Shown here: in pieces, positions 6,426 to 9,821 of the stretch | Layout of the letters: the number at the start of each line of letters is the position of its first letter | Numbering within the stretch: position 1 is the stretch's first letter | Assembly (NCBI GenBank): GCA_934481445.1 | Contig: CAKSPC010000065.1 | Span: 1-9,821, forward strand | Direction: 5' to 3' | DNA: 9,821 bases | From: an uncultured Oscillospiraceae bacterium | GTDB taxonomy: Bacteria; Bacillota; Clostridia; Oscillospirales; Ruminococcaceae | The notes under the pieces: generated by a model | What the model saw: the letters and a program-made list of their open reading frames with translations, nothing else | Databases searched by the model: none | What the model was told of the DNA's origin: nothing | Made by a program: the position numbers and the translations under genes

Positions 6426-6488
6426 AATGTAGCGGGCGCGCTCCGGAAGAGCGCGTGTGCCGCACTATGCAAGGGAGCTGACAGCAAT

Positions 6489-6704
6489 ATGAAGAACATG
6501 ACTGTATATATAAAATCATTCACCCGTGCGGAGAAAGCGCGGGGATACCTCGCGCAGCACGGGATACGCTCGGTCATTGAGAGGACATCGGGCGGCGGCA
6601 GGGGATGCGGGTTTATTCTGAGAACGTGGCTCAACGGCGTGGAGCCTGCGGAGGTTTGCGCTCTGCTGGGTCAGATAGGCATAGCCTGTGATATACCTCG
6701 ATAA
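6489..6704 (+). CDS. DUF3343 family small protein (putative Se/S carrier-like)
   Basis: A 71-aa cytoplasmic protein matching the DUF3343 (Se/S carrier-like, PF11823) pattern. It has an N-terminal strand TVYIKSF and a helix with HGIR, then a Gly-rich turn with a single conserved Cys in GRGCGF (Cys40), a hydrophobic strand and an 'EVCALLGQIGI' helix. Family proteins are proposed to pass sulfur or selenium on this Cys, from genomic association with desulfurases and selenium genes; I know of no direct proof. The next gene, a cysteine-desulfurase-family enzyme, starts 17 nt before this stop in another frame. The ATG at 6489 is 11 nt from AAGGGAG, and ATG 6498 is an alternative start. High Gly/Arg content and small size are typical. 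Confidence 0.82.
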   Translation: MKNMTVYIKSFTRAEKARGYLAQHGIRSVIERTSGGGRGCGFILRTWLNGVEPAEVCALLGQIGIACDIPR

Positions 6705-7827
6705 TGCGGCGACGACCTATCCCAAGCCGCGCATGGTCTACCGCCTGTGGCAGCAGGCAATGAGCGCATACGGCGCAAACCCGGGGCGTTCGGGGCACCG
6801 CTTTTCGGCGGAGACCGCGCAGGCTGTCTACAAAAGCAGGGAGCAGTGCGCCGAGCTTTTCGGCGCGGAAACCGAGAATACGATATTCACACTCAACTGC
6901 ACCCACGCTCTTAATTTTGCGATAAAGGGTGTGGCGCGGCGCGGTTGCCATTTTGTCGCGAGCGATATGGAACACAACGCCGCGATACGTCCCGTATACG
7001 CCGCCGCGGAGCACTACGGCGGCACTGTGACGCTGTTTGAGGCGCTGGAGGACGAGGAACAGACGGTATGGAATGCCGAGCGGGCGATAAGAAAGGAAAC
7101 CTGCGCGCTGGTATGCACCGCGGCGAGCAACGTTATCGGGCTGCGCACGCCGATAAAGGAGCTTGCGGCGCTCTGCCGCAGGAAAAACATCTGCTTTATC
7201 GTAGACGCGGCGCAGGGCGCGGGGATACTGGATCTTAAAATGTCCGATGGGATAAACATTCTGTGCGTCGCGGGGCACAAGGGGCTTTACGGGCCGATGG
7301 GCACGGGGCTGATGATAACCGACGGGAAGTATCCCCTTTCCACGATAATCGAGGGCGGTACGGGGAGCGCCTCCGAAAGCCTTACCCAGCCCGACTTCAC
7401 TCCGGACAGATTTGAAAGCGGCACGATAAATACTGCGGGCGTCATCGCCCTCGGTGCGGGGGCGGAGTTCGTGCGCAGGCGCGGCACGGCGGCGATACTC
7501 TCGCATGAGCTTGACCTGTGCGAAAGGTTCTGCGCGGGCGTCCGCAGAAACCCGAAAATACGCCTTTACAACGACATAACCCGCGAAAACTCCGAAAAAT
7601 ACGCCCCCGTGGTGTCGTTCAATATTGAAGGGATGAGTTCCTCGGACGGAGCGGCACGGCTCAGCAAGCGCGGGTTCTATATGCGCGGCGGGCTGCACTG
7701 CGCGCCGCTGGCGCACAGGAAAATCGGCACGCTGGACGGCGGCACGATACGATTTTCACCCTCGGTGTTCACGACATCGCAGGATGTGGATATGCTGGTC
7801 AGGGAGCTTAGTATCATTTCGGTGTGA
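6688..7827 (+). CDS. Cysteine desulfurase family protein (class V aminotransferase, EF2568-type)
   Basis: A 379-aa PLP enzyme of the NifS/SufS-like class V fold, most like the subfamily often found near DUF3343 and selD (TIGR01977). Motifs: YLDNAATTYPKP (3-14) at the N-terminus, MEHNAA (94-99) with His96 stacking on PLP, IVDAAQGAG (171-179, Asp173), AGHKGLYGPMGTG (195-207) with Schiff-base Lys198, and RGGLHCAPLAHRKIGT (333-348) with catalytic Cys338 and GGTIRFSPS following. All catalytic residues are present, so it should release sulfur (or selenium) from cysteine/selenocysteine as a persulfide. The start is GTG 6688, giving the standard MIYLDNAATT; SD is weak (AGATAGG), and it overlaps DUF3343 by 17 nt, so coupling is expected. 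No SelD or IscU is in view. Confidence 0.92.
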   Translation: MIYLDNAATTYPKPRMVYRLWQQAMSAYGANPGRSGHRFSAETAQAVYKSREQCAELFGAETENTIFTLNCTHALNFAIKGVARRGCHFVASDMEHNAAIRPVYAAAEHYGGTVTLFEALEDEEQTVWNAERAIRKETCALVCTAASNVIGLRTPIKELAALCRRKNICFIVDAAQGAGILDLKMSDGINILCVAGHKGLYGPMGTGLMITDGKYPLSTIIEGGTGSASESLTQPDFTPDRFESGTINTAGVIALGAGAEFVRRRGTAAILSHELDLCERFCAGVRRNPKIRLYNDITRENSEKYAPVVSFNIEGMSSSDGAARLSKRGFYMRGGLHCAPLAHRKIGTLDGGTIRFSPSVFTTSQDVDMLVRELSIISV

Positions 7828-7848
7828 GGAGTGCTGACCTATATAAAA

Positions 7849-7878
7849 AATACCCGTCTGCCCAAGCAGACGGGTATT
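7849..7878 (-). terminator. Strong leftward terminator, probably of the LacI/response-regulator operon
   Basis: A perfect 13-bp stem AATACCCGTCTGC/GCAGACGGGTATT (7849-7861/7866-7878) with loop CCAA. On the minus strand it runs into TTTTTTAT, while rightward it is followed by ACAGCTTG, so it is built for leftward transcription. The only leftward gene upstream ends at 8092, about 210 nt away, with a repeat element between. Without that element the hairpin would lie about 14 nt past the stop codon. Confidence 0.85.
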
Positions 7879-7882
7879 ACAG

Positions 7883-8083
7883 CTTGTCGAAAAAGTCTTG
7901 CCCGCGAAGCGGGCTTTTTGAATCCGTTTTTTGCCTCAGCTTTGCCGAGGCAAAAAACACTTCTATCCGCACAAGTGTGTTAGCGACAGCTTCGCTTTAC
8001 GCTTAATTGTCGGCTTTGCCGACAATGAGTGTGCGCAGGGCGGATGTACCCTGTCGGAAAAGTCGTAAGACTTTTTCGACAGA
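7883..8083. mobile_element. MITE-like hairpin-rich element with terminal inverted repeats
   Basis: The segment is bounded by perfect 15-bp inverted repeats TGTCGAAAAAGTCTT (7885-7899) and AAGACTTTTTCGACA (8067-8081). Inside are five hairpins: GCCCGC/GCGGGC (7900-7914), GTTTTTTGCCTC/GAGGCAAAAAAC (7926-7937/7947-7958), AGCGA/TCGCT (7982-7996), ATTGTCGGC/GCCGACAAT (8006-8014/8018-8026) and CTGTCGGAAAAGTC/GACTTTTTCGACAG (8051-8064/8069-8082). ATCCGC (7965-7970) and GCGGAT (8040-8045) add an outer pairing. There is no coding capacity. Size, terminal repeats and nested palindromes fit a non-autonomous MITE or a palindromic intergenic repeat. No convincing target duplication is seen. Confidence 0.65.
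7900..7919 (+). terminator. Rightward terminator after the desulfurase, inside the repeat element
   Basis: A GC stem GCCCGC/GCGGGC (7900-7905/7909-7914) with loop GAA is followed by TTTTT (7915-7919). It is the first hairpin with a U-run downstream of the desulfurase stop at 7827, so the left end of the repeat element may supply the terminator for that operon. Confidence 0.65.
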
Positions 8084-8091
8084 CTCTTAGC

Positions 8092-8772
8092 TTATTCAAT
8101 TATATATCCCATCCCGACCTTAGTAGAGATAAATGCCGAAAGTCCCGCCGCTTCGAGCTTTTTCCGAAGCCTTGCGACATTTACGGTGAGGGTATTTTCA
8201 TCAACATAGCTGTCGGTTTCCCACAGCTTGTTCATCAGCAGCTCTCTGCTGACGACCCTGCCCTTGTTTTCCATAAGGGTCTGAAGAATGCGGTATTCGT
8301 TTTTCGTGAGCTCAATGCGTGCGCCGTTATAAACAAGCGAAGCGTCCGCAGTGTTGAGCATAGCGCCGCGGTGCTCTATCACCCCGAGGGAAGCGCCGAA
8401 ATCATAGCTTCTGCGCAGCATGGCCTGCACCTTCGCAACCAGCACGCTCATATCAAACGGCTTGCACACGAAGTCGTCCCCGCCCATGTTCATCGCCATT
8501 ACGATATTCATATTGTCCGAGGCAGAGGAAATGAACACTATCGGCACCTTGCTGACCTTGCGTATTTCCGAGCACCAGTAAAATCCGCTGTAAAACGGAA
8601 GCATTATGTCCATCAGTACGATATGCGGCGAAAACTCCGCAAATTCCGAAAGGACATTACGCAGGTCGTCCGCGCGGCGCACTTCAAGTCCCCATTCCGA
8701 AAACTTCCTCGAAACTGCCCCGGCGATGCCGTCGTCGTCCTCCACGAGAAATACCCTGTATGTCCCGCTCAT
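8092..8772 (-). CDS. OmpR-family response regulator, BceR/GraR-like
   Basis: A 226-aa two-domain transcription regulator. The receiver domain (about 1-120) has the acidic pocket Glu11-Asp12-Asp13, phospho-acceptor Asp55 in IVLMDIMLP and Lys104 in VCKPFD. The segments SGFYWCSEIRKVSKVPIVFIS (62-82) and NMGGDDFV (95-102) resemble BceR/GraR/VirR-type regulators of cell-envelope stress. The winged helix (about 132-226) includes LTKNEYRIL, NKGRVVSRELLMNKLW and ENTLTVNVARLRKKL, ending KVGMGYIIE. Both domains look intact. Its start overlaps the LacI stop by 4 nt (ATGA) and no SD is visible, so translation depends on LacI. No sensor kinase follows: the gene is succeeded by a repeat element and a terminator. 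Its partner kinase must be encoded elsewhere, or was lost. Confidence 0.93.
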   Translation of the reverse strand: MSGTYRVFLVEDDDGIAGAVSRKFSEWGLEVRRADDLRNVLSEFAEFSPHIVLMDIMLPFYSGFYWCSEIRKVSKVPIVFISSASDNMNIVMAMNMGGDDFVCKPFDMSVLVAKVQAMLRRSYDFGASLGVIEHRGAMLNTADASLVYNGARIELTKNEYRILQTLMENKGRVVSRELLMNKLWETDSYVDENTLTVNVARLRKKLEAAGLSAFISTKVGMGYIIE

Positions 8773-9788
8773 GGATTGTTGAGATTTTTAACGCTCTCGC
8801 GGCGGACAAGCTTGCCCGTTACGAGGGTGCGGCCGCGCTTGTAGCTGCCGTCGCGTATCTTGTGCAGGAGAATATCCACCGCCTCGCCGGACATCACGCG
8901 GCTGTTTACGTCAATGGTCGTAAGGCGCGGCGTGCATATCGTGGAGTAGATATGGTTATCGTATCCGACTACGGAGATGTCATCAGGCACCTTGTAACCC
9001 GAGATCTTGAGCTGGTTTACAAGCTTATATGCGGTTTCGTCGCAGTTGCAGACGAATGCAGTGGGCATATCCTGCGGAAGCGTGAATGTGGGGTAGATGT
9101 CGCTTTCATTGGAGCGGTCGCTGATCACCCAGTCCTGTCGAAGCGGGATCCTGTTTTCAAGCAGCGCCTTGTAGTAGCCGAGGTATCTGTCCTGAATGCT
9201 GGATGTGCTGCTTATGCTGCCGAGGAAGCCTATGCGGCGGTGTCCGTTGGAGATAAGGTGGGAGGTGAGCATATATGCGCCGTAGAAGCTGTCGGAAAGG
9301 ACGGTTTCGGCGTCCTCACGGCTGCCGTAGAAATCAAGAAAAACTGTGGGGATATAGTGCGCCATGAGCTTGTCGATATATTCATCCGAAAACTGCCCCA
9401 GAACGATCAGTCCGTCGACCTTTTTGTCCAGCACGGAGTTTGGTATCTCGCGGCTGCCGCCGTCTGCGTCGTCGACTACCTCGAGCATCCCGTAGTAATT
9501 CTGCTTCTGGAGAAGTTCAACGATGTAGCGGTAGATTATCCAGTAGAAAGCCGAGGCGTCGCTGATGAAATGCCGTGCCACGATTATTCCTACATTATAG
9601 GTAAGGCCGTCCTTGGTGCCGTGACCGCCGGTGTGGATTCGGTATCCCATTTCGGTAGCTTTCTGCTTTATGCGCTCGCGCAGCTCGTCGCTGACGCCCT
9701 CGCGGTCGCCGAGTGCCTTGGATACCGTTACGGTGCTAACATTCATGACTTTTGCGATATCGCTCATGGTAACAGTTTTTTTGATCAT
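8769..9788 (-). CDS. LacI-family transcriptional regulator
   Basis: A 339-aa LacI/GalR regulator of normal length. Residues 7-28 form the helix-turn-helix (MSDIAKVMNVSTVTVSKAL), with the hinge helix region around LRERIKQKATEMGYR. Residues from about 62 form a periplasmic-binding-protein-like effector domain: YNVGIIVARHF, VDGLIVLGQF, IPTVFLDF, HLISNGHRRIGFLGS, the RYLGYYKAL motif, TAFVCNCDETAYKL, VPDDISVVGYDN and PRLTTIDVNSRVMSGEAVDILL. Such proteins repress sugar genes until a sugar binds, but the ligand cannot be read. The ATG at 9788 has AAAGGA 12 nt upstream, a long gap; ATG at residue 8 would cut into the HTH and is less likely. The promoter lies beyond the right edge. Its stop overlaps the response-regulator start, an unusual pairing. 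Confidence 0.94.
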   Translation of the reverse strand: MIKKTVTMSDIAKVMNVSTVTVSKALGDREGVSDELRERIKQKATEMGYRIHTGGHGTKDGLTYNVGIIVARHFISDASAFYWIIYRYIVELLQKQNYYGMLEVVDDADGGSREIPNSVLDKKVDGLIVLGQFSDEYIDKLMAHYIPTVFLDFYGSREDAETVLSDSFYGAYMLTSHLISNGHRRIGFLGSISSTSSIQDRYLGYYKALLENRIPLRQDWVISDRSNESDIYPTFTLPQDMPTAFVCNCDETAYKLVNQLKISGYKVPDDISVVGYDNHIYSTICTPRLTTIDVNSRVMSGEAVDILLHKIRDGSYKRGRTLVTGKLVRRESVKNLNNP

Positions 9789-9821
9789 TTTTCTGTCTGT
9801 TCCTTTCCCTAGGGTTAAGGC

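Noticed and set aside
6631..7716. 361-aa minus-strand open frame opposite the desulfurase
   Set aside because: Arg/Ala-rich antisense shadow of a gene with all catalytic motifs intact.
7883..8083. CRISPR-like repeat array
   Set aside because: The repeats are inverted hairpins of differing sequence, not regularly spaced direct repeats.
7881..8093. AGCTT at 7881-7885 and 8089-8093 as a target-site duplication of the repeat element
   Set aside because: The five bases overlap the terminal repeat on one side and would leave unequal element ends; chance is more likely.
8760..9812. 350-aa plus-strand open frame opposite the LacI gene
   Set aside because: Antisense shadow; the minus strand encodes a complete LacI-family protein.
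9807..9814. CCCTAGGG palindrome upstream of the LacI start as an autoregulatory operator
   Set aside because: Only 8 bp, lacks the usual central CG of LacI operators, and the window ends too soon to see the promoter.

Overview
The window looks like a chromosomal segment of a moderately GC-rich Firmicute, most likely a Clostridia/Oscillospiraceae (Ruminococcus-like) gut-type bacterium. This is an inference from Gram-positive style Shine-Dalgarno (SD) sites, tRNAs with encoded CCA ends, a DUF3343 + class V aminotransferase pair, a stand-alone methionine synthase reactivation protein next to MetF, and a BceR/GraR-like response regulator. No phage, plasmid, CRISPR or transposase gene is visible.

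Layout. (1) 2-187: the end of a tRNA cluster (Val-TAC, Gly-GCC) closed by a terminator. (2) 188-433: no supportable gene; GC-rich palindromes. (3) 434-2476: a rightward operon with a TTGACA promoter encoding a TIM-barrel sugar isomerase/epimerase, a ThuA-like protein (ATGA overlap) and a divergent cytidine-deaminase-fold protein, ended by a bidirectional terminator. (4) 2477-6314: a leftward operon read from about 6280 down to 2477. A long, apparently highly structured leader RNA comes first, then a PHP-domain phosphoesterase, malic enzyme, MetF and a TM0269-like MetH reactivation protein. (5) 6315-6488: control region for a second, divergent promoter with an inverted repeat and a structured 5' leader. 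(6) 6489-7827: DUF3343 (putative Se/S carrier-like) overlapping a cysteine-desulfurase-family enzyme, probably sulfur or selenium trafficking. (7) 7849-8083: terminators and a roughly 200-bp hairpin-rich, MITE-like element with 15-bp terminal inverted repeats. (8) 8092-9788: a leftward pair, a LacI-family regulator overlapping an OmpR-family response regulator by 4 nt, with no histidine kinase following.

How parts work together. MetF makes 5-methyl-THF for methionine synthase, and the reactivation protein rescues oxidised cobalamin in a MetH that presumably lacks that domain; MetH itself is outside the window. DUF3343 plus the desulfurase would mobilise sulfur or selenium from (seleno)cysteine. 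The isomerase/ThuA pair suggests catabolism of an unusual sugar or glycoside. The most interesting non-coding items are the structured leader in front of the PHP gene and the MITE-like element, which appears to have inserted between the response regulator and its terminator.
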